From SOIA01 sp050116035 (GTDB lineage: Bacteria > Acidobacteriota > Aminicenantia > Aminicenantales > Aminicenantaceae): DNA of 5,176 bases. The stretch spans positions 1 through 5,176 of the forward strand of contig JASFPJ010000258.1 of the NCBI GenBank assembly GCA_050116035.1, read 5' to 3'. Position numbers and translations under genes: made by a program. A model generated the notes under the pieces. That model was not told where the DNA came from. It saw nothing but the letters and a program-made list of their open reading frames with translations, and did not search any database. Each line of letters starts with the position of its first letter. Position 1 is the stretch's first letter. Positions 1 through 5,176 of the stretch are shown here, piece after piece.

Positions 1-474
1 TAATTCCAGTTGCTTCCTGTGATCTGTGACTGAGAAAGCTTTAGCGATCAATGGCTCTAAAGAGATGATGGCTTCATCATAATTTTTCTCCTGGCTGATC
101 ATTTTCGTGCTTTCGTTCATTTTGAGCCCGATTTCTGCGACAATCTCGGCCTGTGTGACTACGGGCATGCCTGGAGCGCCTCCTCCAGCCCCCACATCGC
201 CAGTCACTTCCTCGACGTTTGTGTTGTAGATCCAACCTGAGTTTCCTTGGTAGGTGACCTTATACCAGCTTCCTTGCTTACTTTCTGCATCCAAAATTGT
301 GTTTAACGGAACCCTGACTAGAGTCCTTCCCCCGATCGAACGAGTCGCTTTTATACTGGCATTATCCAGGATGACTTTTACCTTCAGTTGAGCTGCCTCA
401 AGGGCAACAAGAAGGAGAAAAAGAAGAAATACACTCGTTAAAATTTTGCTAATTTTGAGTTTCTTCTGTTCCAT
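1..474 (-). CDS. Exported SH3b-domain protein, C-terminus cut by window edge
   Basis: Reading from an ATG at 474-472 leftward, the frame stays open to base 1, giving the first 158 residues of a longer protein. Residues 1-10 are basic (several Lys), 11-25 are a Leu/Val/Phe-rich hydrophobic core, and an A-L-E-A-A stretch at 24-28 fits a signal peptidase I site, so I infer export. Residues 30-90 look like a bacterial SH3 (SH3b) domain: the W-Y-K-V strand at 70-73 and G-W-I at 80-82 are the usual hallmarks. A Gly/Pro linker (92-104) follows, then a helical part with an N-Y-D-E-A-I core (131-136) resembling the start of a TPR unit. The start is supported by AGGAGG at 486-481, six bases before the ATG. 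The gene begins 55 bases after the kinase stop, so it is probably in the same transcript. SH3b domains often bind peptidoglycan or peptides; the exact role here is unknown. Confidence 0.8.
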   Translation of the reverse strand, partial: MEQKKLKISKILTSVFLLFLLLVALEAAQLKVKVILDNASIKATRSIGGRTLVRVPLNTILDAESKQGSWYKVTYQGNSGWIYNTNVEEVTGDVGAGGGAPGMPVVTQAEIVAEIGLKMNESTKMISQEKNYDEAIISLEPLIAKAFSVTDHRKQLEL

Positions 475-480
475 CCTATC

Positions 481-486
481 CCTCCT
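481..486 (-). promoter_or_regulatory. Strong ribosome binding site of the SH3b gene
   Basis: On the minus strand AGGAGG lies six bases upstream of the ATG at 474-472. It fixes the start of a gene that is incomplete in this window and shows that it is translated independently of the kinase upstream. Confidence 0.75.
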
Positions 487-529
487 CAAAGAAACAATGA
501 AAATTATAATGACTTCGTTATCTATCCGG

Positions 530-2515
530 TTATCTTTCTCGTTTTTCTTCTTTAACGATTTTCCAGATGTTCCCCTGTTTTTGCATCGTCCAGATAATAT
601 CGCCCTCAAAAATCCTTTCCCTCTGCCCGGTTTGTTTACTCACTGCGGATGAGAAATTAAAGAATTTGACTTCCACATGCGTTCTATCTTTGAAGTCAAT
701 CGATATGCCTGAGTTATCCACCTCAGACTGTATCTGGTTAAAATTATTAAAAATCCACCTCAAATCAGGTATTTTGAGGTCTTTGAGATCAGAAGAACCG
801 ATATAATAATCGAATACTTCAAGCTCCTTGTTTTCCTCGGCTTTCCTTATTGTTTCCAAAATCGATAAAATTTCCTTTTTCGCTCCCGCTTCAAAAATTG
901 CCTGGTCTGCCAGACCCCAGTATTTCCGCGCGTCTTTGTGGTCTTTTTCTAATTTAAATATTTTTTCCATCTCCCGCATACACTGCGAGTATCTCCCATT
1001 CTTGTAATGACTGATACCTGTCTGCAAGGTGGTATTGATTAAAATCCGGGTTTCCGCTTTATTCTTATAATCGAGAGCTGTAACGTCTCCTGGATTCTCG
1101 GCAAGGAATGCATCGGCCAGCTTGACGGCCTCGTTATATCTTCCCTTTTCGTAACTCTGCTTAATTACATTTAGTTTTAGAGTTCTCGGATCAGTAACCG
1201 GCTCCTCATCCTCAGGAGGTGGTGTTGGCTTGACACCTTTCCCTTTGTCGGGTGGAGGCTGCGCAACCATTGCCTCTTTGGCTCTATTCAAATAATCTTG
1301 AGCGGCTATGTTGCCCGCATCCTCCGCAAGAACCGCTTCGGCTAATCGAACAGTCTCCGTATAATCACCCTTTTCCAGGCCCTCCTTGGCCTTGTTTAAT
1401 TTTTCCTCTTTAGTGAGTGAATCAAGAGGCGGACTTTGGCTTGAAGACACGCCCAGAATTCCTGTTATTTTCTGGGCTACATCCGTAACAAAAGGCAATT
1501 TTCCAGTCTGTTCGTTGTAGAAATAAGCTCCTCCGGCGAGGATAATTAAAAACGCAGGTATTGTGAGTCCGAGGATGAGCCCCAGTCTGCCTTTTTTCTT
1601 TTCTTCTTCTACAACTTCCTCTTCCTCTTTTTTTTCCTTTTCCTCCTCTTCAGGGATGGGGGCTTCCCTGGTCACGGTGACGGCTATGGTTTTATCAGCC
1701 AGTTTGTCTAGATTACGTAGGTCGTCGGAGAGCTGATTACAATTCTGGTAACGGTCATTCGGATCTTTGGCCAAGGCCTTCCCGATTACTTTTTCAAAGC
1801 CTGCCGGAAGTCCCTTTTTAACTTCACTTAGAGAGGGGGGCTCTTCATTGATGATTTTATAAATTACTGTCGTGATACTCTCAGCCTCAAAGGGTCTTCT
1901 TCCTGTTAAAAATTCATATAAGATACAGCCTACAGAGAATATATCTGAGCGCTTATCCACTTTCTTGCCCATGACCTGTTCAGGGGACATATAGCTCGGA
2001 GTCCCCACGGCTGTTCCGGATTGAGTTAAAGTCGAAGTATCCACTCGGGCCACGCCAAAATCACAGATATAGGGTCTTCTGTTTTTATCCAATAATATAT
2101 TGCCGGGTTTAATATCGCGATGGACAATTCCATGCTGATGGGCAAAATCCAGGCCACTGCACACCTGTTCCATGAGCTTGGTCACATCCGGAACCGAAAA
2201 TTTCTCACCCTGCGCAATCAGCCTCTGGAGACTCGGGCCTTCTATTAGCTGCATGACAATATACGTCAGGTCTTTCTCTCTTCCTACATCAAAGATTGTG
2301 ATAATATTGGGGTGGGTGAGTTTTCCGGCAGCCTGGGCTTCTCTAATGAACCGCTGCATAATCTCTTCATTATCAGTCTCTTCCGAAGCTAAATCGAACC
2401 GGATAGTCTTAATGGCCACTTGGCGGTCAATATCAGGGTCAAGAGCTTTATAAACGATCCCCATCGCTCCTTTGCCCAGAATGCTGAGGATCTCGTATTT
2501 TCCTATTTTTTTCAT
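530..2515 (-). CDS. Membrane-anchored Ser/Thr protein kinase with TPR-like repeats and NTF2-like C-terminus
   Basis: A 661-residue eukaryotic-like (Hanks/PknB-type) kinase. The catalytic domain fills residues 7-270: glycine loop G-K-G-A-M-G (14-19), catalytic Lys36 in V-A-I-K, helix-C Glu59, catalytic loop H-R-D-I-K-P-G-N (132-139, Asp134 and Asn139), D-F-G (152-154), a Ser/Thr-rich activation loop (160-172), G-T-P-S-Y-M-S-P-E (171-179) and Asp191. All key residues are present, so it should be active and, as an RD kinase, is probably activated by loop autophosphorylation. Next come a highly charged Glu/Lys juxtamembrane stretch (288-310), one transmembrane helix (about 311-333), then a probably extracytoplasmic region with three TPR-like units (about 372-415, 447-490, 493-538) separated by a Pro/Asp/Glu linker (419-443). 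Residues about 545-661 end in a strand-rich W-K-I-V stretch that resembles an NTF2/SnoaL-like fold (inference). The start is the usual one for the family; only a weak AGG precedes it by five bases. Confidence 0.93.
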   Translation of the reverse strand: MKKIGKYEILSILGKGAMGIVYKALDPDIDRQVAIKTIRFDLASEETDNEEIMQRFIREAQAAGKLTHPNIITIFDVGREKDLTYIVMQLIEGPSLQRLIAQGEKFSVPDVTKLMEQVCSGLDFAHQHGIVHRDIKPGNILLDKNRRPYICDFGVARVDTSTLTQSGTAVGTPSYMSPEQVMGKKVDKRSDIFSVGCILYEFLTGRRPFEAESITTVIYKIINEEPPSLSEVKKGLPAGFEKVIGKALAKDPNDRYQNCNQLSDDLRNLDKLADKTIAVTVTREAPIPEEEEKEKKEEEEVVEEEKKKGRLGLILGLTIPAFLIILAGGAYFYNEQTGKLPFVTDVAQKITGILGVSSSQSPPLDSLTKEEKLNKAKEGLEKGDYTETVRLAEAVLAEDAGNIAAQDYLNRAKEAMVAQPPPDKGKGVKPTPPPEDEEPVTDPRTLKLNVIKQSYEKGRYNEAVKLADAFLAENPGDVTALDYKNKAETRILINTTLQTGISHYKNGRYSQCMREMEKIFKLEKDHKDARKYWGLADQAIFEAGAKKEILSILETIRKAEENKELEVFDYYIGSSDLKDLKIPDLRWIFNNFNQIQSEVDNSGISIDFKDRTHVEVKFFNFSSAVSKQTGQRERIFEGDIIWTMQKQGNIWKIVKEEKRER

Positions 2516-2595
2516 TTTTGCCTAATTAATCCGTGTTCCGATTTTATCCAAAGAGCCCTGGTGTGCTCCTATGATTACAAATGAATTATCCGCTG

Positions 2596-2730
2596 TCAAT
2601 CATCCGTTAGGAGGATTTGAGGGGTGAATTCTGGATTTATCTCCTCATCTAAAAGGATGATATCTGGCTTCCTCTCGGCAGAAAGGTCTTCAGCAGGATA
2701 TTGTCCACGTAATAATAGACAAATGGGCAC
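2596..2730 (-). CDS. Possible 44-residue small protein with GTG start
   Basis: This minus-strand frame starts at GTG (2730-2728) and ends at TGA (2598-2596). AAGGAG (2741-2736) lies five bases before the GTG, which is the main support. The product is acidic and proline-containing, with a hydrophobic start (P-I-C-L-L-L), a Y-P-A-E-D-L segment and a P-D-I-I-L-L-D-E-E stretch; it has no clear membrane helix and I recognise no family. The frame stays open upstream of the GTG to beyond the promoter without any ATG, and that upstream part also reads like protein (I-H-W-V-I-Q-F-K-G-E). It may therefore be the tail of a decayed longer gene or use a non-standard start. It sits between a good promoter and the kinase (80 bases from its stop to the kinase ATG), so it would lead the kinase transcript. 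Chance ORF is a real alternative. Confidence 0.4.
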   Translation of the reverse strand: MPICLLLRGQYPAEDLSAERKPDIILLDEEINPEFTPQILLTDD

Positions 2731-2805
2731 GACCTCTCCTTTGAACTGGATTACCCAATGAATACAAATACCACTAACTTTAGCTTTTTCTGTATTATCC
2801 CTTAA

Positions 2806-2834
2806 AAAATATACTAGAAAAATTCGGTTGTCAA
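2806..2834 (-). promoter_or_regulatory. Sigma70-type promoter for the kinase operon
   Basis: On the minus strand there is a perfect -35 hexamer TTGACA (2834-2829), a 17-base spacer that is AT-rich, and a -10 hexamer TATTTT (2811-2806, four of six consensus bases). Transcription would start near 2799, about 70 bases before the GTG of the small ORF and about 285 bases before the kinase ATG. No other equally good promoter is seen upstream of the kinase. Confidence 0.55.
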
Positions 2835-2957
2835 GAAAAGTTTAGAATTGAATTTTGCCAAAGAACAGTGAATCGTGTTAAAACGTTCTTGGTCTTGCTT
2901 GATAGCGAAAAAATAAGAGTTGGAGTTTTTATTTCATTCGCCTGAGGTTTTAAAAAA

Positions 2958-2967
2958 AAGGAGAGAG
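2958..2967 (+). promoter_or_regulatory. Ribosome binding site of mutY with long spacing
   Basis: AAGGAGAGAG follows an A-rich run and is the only purine-rich Shine-Dalgarno candidate before mutY. From GGAG (2960-2963) to the ATG at 2982 there are 18 bases, clearly longer than the usual 5-9. An in-frame TAA at 2979-2981 directly before the ATG rules out any start further upstream. Confidence 0.45.
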
Positions 2968-2981
2968 TCTTCGACCTGTAA

Positions 2982-4082
2982 ATGGTAGATAAAACAACAG
3001 AAACAGCCGCATTCCAGAAAAAGCTGTTCCGCTGGTATGAACGGCACCACAGAGCGCTCCCCTGGCGGGAATGTGCTGACCCCTATAAAATATGGATTTC
3101 TGAGGTTATGCTCCAACAGACAACAGTCCAGACAGTCCTTCCCTACTATACCAAATGGATAAAAACCTTTCCTCGGATCAAAGACCTCAGCCAAGCTCCT
3201 CTTCAAAAAATCCTCAAAACCTGGCAGGGCTTGGGCTATTACCAGAGAGCGAAAAACCTCCACAAGGCTTCGAGAATAATCATGGAAAAATTCAAGGGAC
3301 GAATCCCCCAGGATTACGAAGAATTGAAAAAACTGCCTGGATTCGGCCCCTACATCACAGCCGCTGTCCTGAGTCTGGCTTTTGATAAGCCATTTCCGGT
3401 TGTGGATGCCAATGTTCGTAGAGTCTTGATGAGGCTGAAAGGAGCTCGAGGCGAAGCCAATCCCAAAAACGATAAGGGACTTCTCGATTTTCTCTCTCCT
3501 TACTTCCCCCGAAAAAAGTCAGGTGATTTTAACCAGGCGATGATGGAGTTGGGTGCCCTGGTTTGCCGACCAAAAAATCCCTCTTGCCTTCTCTGTCCTC
3601 TCAATGACTTCTGTCAGGCATTTAAAGACGGTAAACAGGAAGTCATCCCCCTCCCCAAAAAAAGGAATTACCGGAGGATTGAAGCGGTTGTGGCTATAAT
3701 CAGAAAAAATGGAAAACTCCTGATTCAAAAAAGACCGCCTGAGGGACTTCTGGCAGACCTCTGGGAATTTCCAGGGGGAAAAAGAAAACCCGGAGAAACT
3801 CTGGAAGAGGCCCTTCATCGGGAAATAAAGGAAGAGCTTCACACTGAAGTCCAGGCGGAAAAATTCCTGATAAGAGTTCAACATGCGTATACTCAATTCC
3901 AGGTGACTCTTTATGCGTATGAATGCCGTCTAAAAAATATACCGCCCCTGAATAAAAATCATCACCGCTGGGTGACTTTGAAAGGCATGAGGCATTATCC
4001 TTTCCCTTCGGGAAGCGCAAAAATCATAAAACATATGGTACAGAGTGAAAAAATTCTCGGGGAAAAGAGGGCAAAAAAATAG
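2982..4082 (+). CDS. mutY: A/G-specific adenine DNA glycosylase MutY with Nudix-box C-terminal domain
   Basis: This 366-residue base-excision repair enzyme removes adenine mispaired with 8-oxoguanine. The N-terminal half is the HhH-GPD glycosylase fold: L-P-W-R (26-29), S-E-V-M-L-Q-Q-T with catalytic Glu41 (40-47), G-L-G-Y-Y (83-87), helix-hairpin-helix L-P-G-F-G-P-Y (118-124), catalytic Asp142 in V-D-A-N-V-R-R-V, and G-D-F-N-Q-A (181-186). The 4Fe-4S cluster ligands Cys195, Cys202, Cys205 and Cys211 show the exact C-x6-C-x2-C-x5-C spacing. The C-terminal half (about 233-350) is the MutT-like 8-oxoG-recognition domain. Unusually for MutY it retains the acidic Nudix residues: G266, E272, R280-E281 and E284-E285, with only the final Gly replaced by His287. 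The loop that in Geobacillus MutY is Phe-Ser-His is Tyr303-Thr304-Gln305 here. The length is typical. The ATG follows an in-frame TAA and is the first possible start. The next gene begins right at its stop. Confidence 0.95.
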   Translation: MVDKTTETAAFQKKLFRWYERHHRALPWRECADPYKIWISEVMLQQTTVQTVLPYYTKWIKTFPRIKDLSQAPLQKILKTWQGLGYYQRAKNLHKASRIIMEKFKGRIPQDYEELKKLPGFGPYITAAVLSLAFDKPFPVVDANVRRVLMRLKGARGEANPKNDKGLLDFLSPYFPRKKSGDFNQAMMELGALVCRPKNPSCLLCPLNDFCQAFKDGKQEVIPLPKKRNYRRIEAVVAIIRKNGKLLIQKRPPEGLLADLWEFPGGKRKPGETLEEALHREIKEELHTEVQAEKFLIRVQHAYTQFQVTLYAYECRLKNIPPLNKNHHRWVTLKGMRHYPFPSGSAKIIKHMVQSEKILGEKRAKK

Positions 4083-4085
4083 ATG
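4066..4085 (+). promoter_or_regulatory. Stop-start junction and RBS coupling mutY to the DHH-like gene
   Basis: The mutY stop TAG (4080-4082) is followed with no gap by ATG (4083-4085). AGAGGG at 4066-4071, inside the last mutY codons, is the ribosome binding site candidate, 11 bases before the ATG. A terminating ribosome would sit directly on the next start, so the two proteins are probably translated in a fixed ratio. Confidence 0.6.
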
Positions 4086-5144
4086 GATGTCACCTATCAG
4101 TTCGTTAATTACGGTGAAGTCTTAAAACCTGCTGAGGACGTTCTCGCCCTGGACGTCGGGATGAAAACGATCCCTGGTGTCATCGACCATCACCATCCAC
4201 AGGCAGAAGTCGAGTGCACCGCATCCTTGATTATAAAGCATCCCCATCTTGTCCTGGACCACATCAAAAGAGAAGATAAAACAGGAAAAAAGAGAGGCTC
4301 CATCCAGTTATGCATCATCACGCACCGTCTCCCAGATTTTGACTCAATCTCTTCCGTCTTCCTCGCTCTAAAACTCATTGAAACCGGAAAGGTCGACACA
4401 CATATGGAAAATATGGCCCGCTATGTCAAAATGGTGGATTCGGCCACACTGCCGAAGAACATTGACCTGACATCCACACCCTACTCCATCCTTCGTTCAC
4501 TCCACACAGAGATAAAAAGAGAGAAAGAGGATGTCAACCTCCAGAGGATGAAAGAAGGTTTAAAATTCATGAATTTCTTGTACTCTAGGTCAGAAGAAGG
4601 GTACGACATCATCGAAAATCGAATCCTTTTTTCAGGAATAGACAGGTATGAGAGAGCGATGAGAAGGGTAGAAAACGACTACTTCAATTACCTCGCTGAT
4701 GTCAAAAAGGCCAGAAAAATCATGCTTTCCCTCCCAAAAACTACAGAAAGAAACCGGATTCAAGTTGACGGCCTCGTCATAAAAAATCCAAAGAGCTTCC
4801 TTCTCAGAGAATGGGCTCGAAGAGATAGGGAAAATCCCTCATTGCGGGATGGCTTCTCCTTCCTGATGACAAATTTCTGGGACCACCGCTATATTCTTGG
4901 GGTTGATCCGGAAAAAGGAGTCAATCTTAAAGGACTGGGAGATTTGCTGAATGAAAGAGAGCTGGAAAAGAGAAATGAGACGGAAAGACCTTTCGTTTTT
5001 CGCTGGTATGATGGGGATTGCCCTTTTTTCAATTTCCGCATCATCGATTCTCCACAGGATGGAACCGAACTCAGCCAAGAAGAGATTGAAGATGTGCTTC
5101 TTTTTTTCAGCCAAATGGGGACGTTCCCTGAGGTGCCACCTTAG
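4083..5144 (+). CDS. Putative DHH-like metal phosphoesterase with rearranged motif order
   Basis: A 353-residue, probably cytosolic protein with no signal peptide or membrane helix. I do not recognise it as a named gene. Its N-terminal third carries all the boxes expected of a DHH-superfamily (RecJ/pyrophosphatase/GdpP type) Mn-dependent phosphoesterase. They are a strand ending in L-D-V-G (Asp24), then V-I-D-H-H-H-P (Asp35, His36-38), then I-I-T-H-R-L-P-D-F-D-S-I-S-S (His81, Asp85, Asp87), then Y-V-K-M-V-D-S (Asp119). In standard DHH proteins the HxxPDxD box comes first and DHH third, so the order here looks circularly permuted (inference). The middle (140-220) is charged and helical. The C-terminal part (about 225-345) has N-L-K-G-L-G-D-L-L-N (281-290), E-x3-R, a W-Y-D-G-D-C-P-F-F-N-F stretch (308-318) and I-D-S-P-Q-D-G-T-E-L-S (321-331), a conserved-looking module of unknown name. 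The substrate is unknown; a nucleotide, oligonucleotide or phosphoester is plausible given its coupling to mutY. The last residues (about 343-353) are encoded by a repeat. Confidence 0.75.
   Translation: MDVTYQFVNYGEVLKPAEDVLALDVGMKTIPGVIDHHHPQAEVECTASLIIKHPHLVLDHIKREDKTGKKRGSIQLCIITHRLPDFDSISSVFLALKLIETGKVDTHMENMARYVKMVDSATLPKNIDLTSTPYSILRSLHTEIKREKEDVNLQRMKEGLKFMNFLYSRSEEGYDIIENRILFSGIDRYERAMRRVENDYFNYLADVKKARKIMLSLPKTTERNRIQVDGLVIKNPKSFLLREWARRDRENPSLRDGFSFLMTNFWDHRYILGVDPEKGVNLKGLGDLLNERELEKRNETERPFVFRWYDGDCPFFNFRIIDSPQDGTELSQEEIEDVLLFFSQMGTFPEVPP
5109..5128 (+). repeat. Terminal repeat, copy 1, inside the DHH-like gene
   Basis: The unit is AGCCAAATGGGGACGTTCCC. It matches copy 2 at 18 of 20 positions. 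Its core can fold as GGGA-CGT-TCCC (5118-5128). It lies in frame within the coding sequence and gives the residues S-Q-M-G-T-F-P, so part of the C-terminus is repeat-derived. Confidence 0.85.
5128..5144 (+). repeat. Palindrome covering the stop codon
   Basis: AGGTG and CACCT (5131-5135 and 5137-5141) are perfect inverted arms around one base, and the pairing extends outward through a G-T wobble, T-A and C-G to 5128-5144. The TAG stop (5142-5144) lies in the right arm. No T-tract follows, so it is not a typical intrinsic terminator; it may be part of the repeat element. Confidence 0.55.
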
Positions 5145-5162
5145 CCAAACGGAGACGTTCCC
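5143..5162 (+). repeat. Terminal repeat, copy 2
   Basis: The unit is AGCCAAACGGAGACGTTCCC, 34 bases after copy 1 and differing from it at two positions (T to C, G to A). It starts within the TAG stop codon of the DHH-like gene. Confidence 0.85.
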
Positions 5163-5166
5163 CAAA

Positions 5167-5176
5167 CCAAATGGGG
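5167..5176 (+). repeat. Terminal repeat, copy 3, cut by window edge
   Basis: CCAAATGGGG equals bases 3-12 of copy 1. It begins 22 bases after the matching point of copy 2, so spacing is not constant. The array presumably continues beyond the window. Confidence 0.7.

Larger units (their letters stand above)
2516..2981. other. Divergent intergenic region between kinase and mutY
   Basis: 466 bases separate the two divergent gene groups. The left part holds the possible small ORF (2596-2730), and the middle holds the leftward promoter (2806-2834). The right part (2835-2957) is AT-rich and should hold the mutY promoter, but no convincing pair is visible: TTGCCA at 2855-2860 has a good -35 match, yet at 17 bases it is followed only by TTAAAA (2878-2883), a poor -10. 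I see no tRNA, no riboswitch-like fold and no hairpin followed by a T-tract. Confidence 0.6.

Noticed and set aside
503..508. A TATAAT on the minus strand between the kinase stop and the SH3b start
   Set aside because: No recognisable -35 hexamer lies 16-18 bases upstream on that strand, and the region is AT-rich, so a lone -10 match is expected by chance.
1592..1654. Simple low-complexity repeat (TTC/CTT-rich tract on the plus strand)
   Set aside because: It is the Glu/Lys-rich juxtamembrane coding stretch of the kinase read on the other strand, not an independent repeat element.
2172..2453. Plus-strand ORF of 93 codons opposite the kinase domain
   Set aside because: It lies wholly antisense to strongly conserved kinase motifs, has no RBS and its product has no recognisable features.
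3519..4020. Two overlapping minus-strand ORFs of 106 and 125 codons inside mutY
   Set aside because: They are antisense shadows of the Nudix-like domain; the plus strand encodes clear MutY motifs throughout.
4839..5165. Minus-strand ORF of 108 codons opposite the end of the DHH-like gene, starting in the repeats
   Set aside because: It begins in the repeat array, lacks a credible RBS and runs antisense to the conserved-looking C-terminal module.
5109..5176. CRISPR array
   Set aside because: The spacing between units is very short and uneven (about 14 and a few bases), the units are only 20 bases and imperfect, and no cas gene is present.

Overview
The window reads as a piece of a moderately AT-rich bacterial chromosome. 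It carries two divergent gene groups and ends in a repeat cluster. The mix of a eukaryotic-like membrane Ser/Thr kinase with TPR-like repeats, an SH3b lipoprotein-like or exported protein, and a MutY whose C-terminal Nudix box is intact suggests a Gram-negative, environmental lineage such as an Acidobacteriota/Aminicenantes-, Desulfobacterota- or candidate-phylum-type bacterium. That is inference from gene style only, and no marker gene for taxonomy is present.

Left half, minus strand (about 2834 down to 1): a good sigma70-type promoter at 2806-2834 points left. It could drive three genes: a possible 44-residue GTG-start small protein (2596-2730), a 661-residue membrane-anchored Ser/Thr kinase with an extracytoplasmic repeat region and a probable NTF2-like C-terminus (530-2515), and an exported SH3b protein whose start lies at 474 and which runs off the left edge. 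The kinase and the SH3b gene are only 55 bases apart and both have parts predicted outside the cytoplasmic membrane. They look like one sensor or envelope-signalling unit.

Right half, plus strand (2982 to 5144): an adenine glycosylase MutY (2982-4082) is followed with zero spacing by a 353-residue protein (4083-5144). This second protein carries the sequence signatures of DHH-family metal phosphoesterases, but in a different order: the DHH box comes before the HxxPDxDS box. The pair is almost certainly co-transcribed and translationally coupled. The DHH-like gene is the best candidate in the window for something not well described.

Right edge (5109-5176): two copies of a 20-base repeat plus the start of a third. 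The first copy supplies the last codons of the DHH-like gene, and its stop codon lies in a palindromic spacer. This looks like the border of a REP-like or other dispersed intergenic repeat array that continues outside the window.
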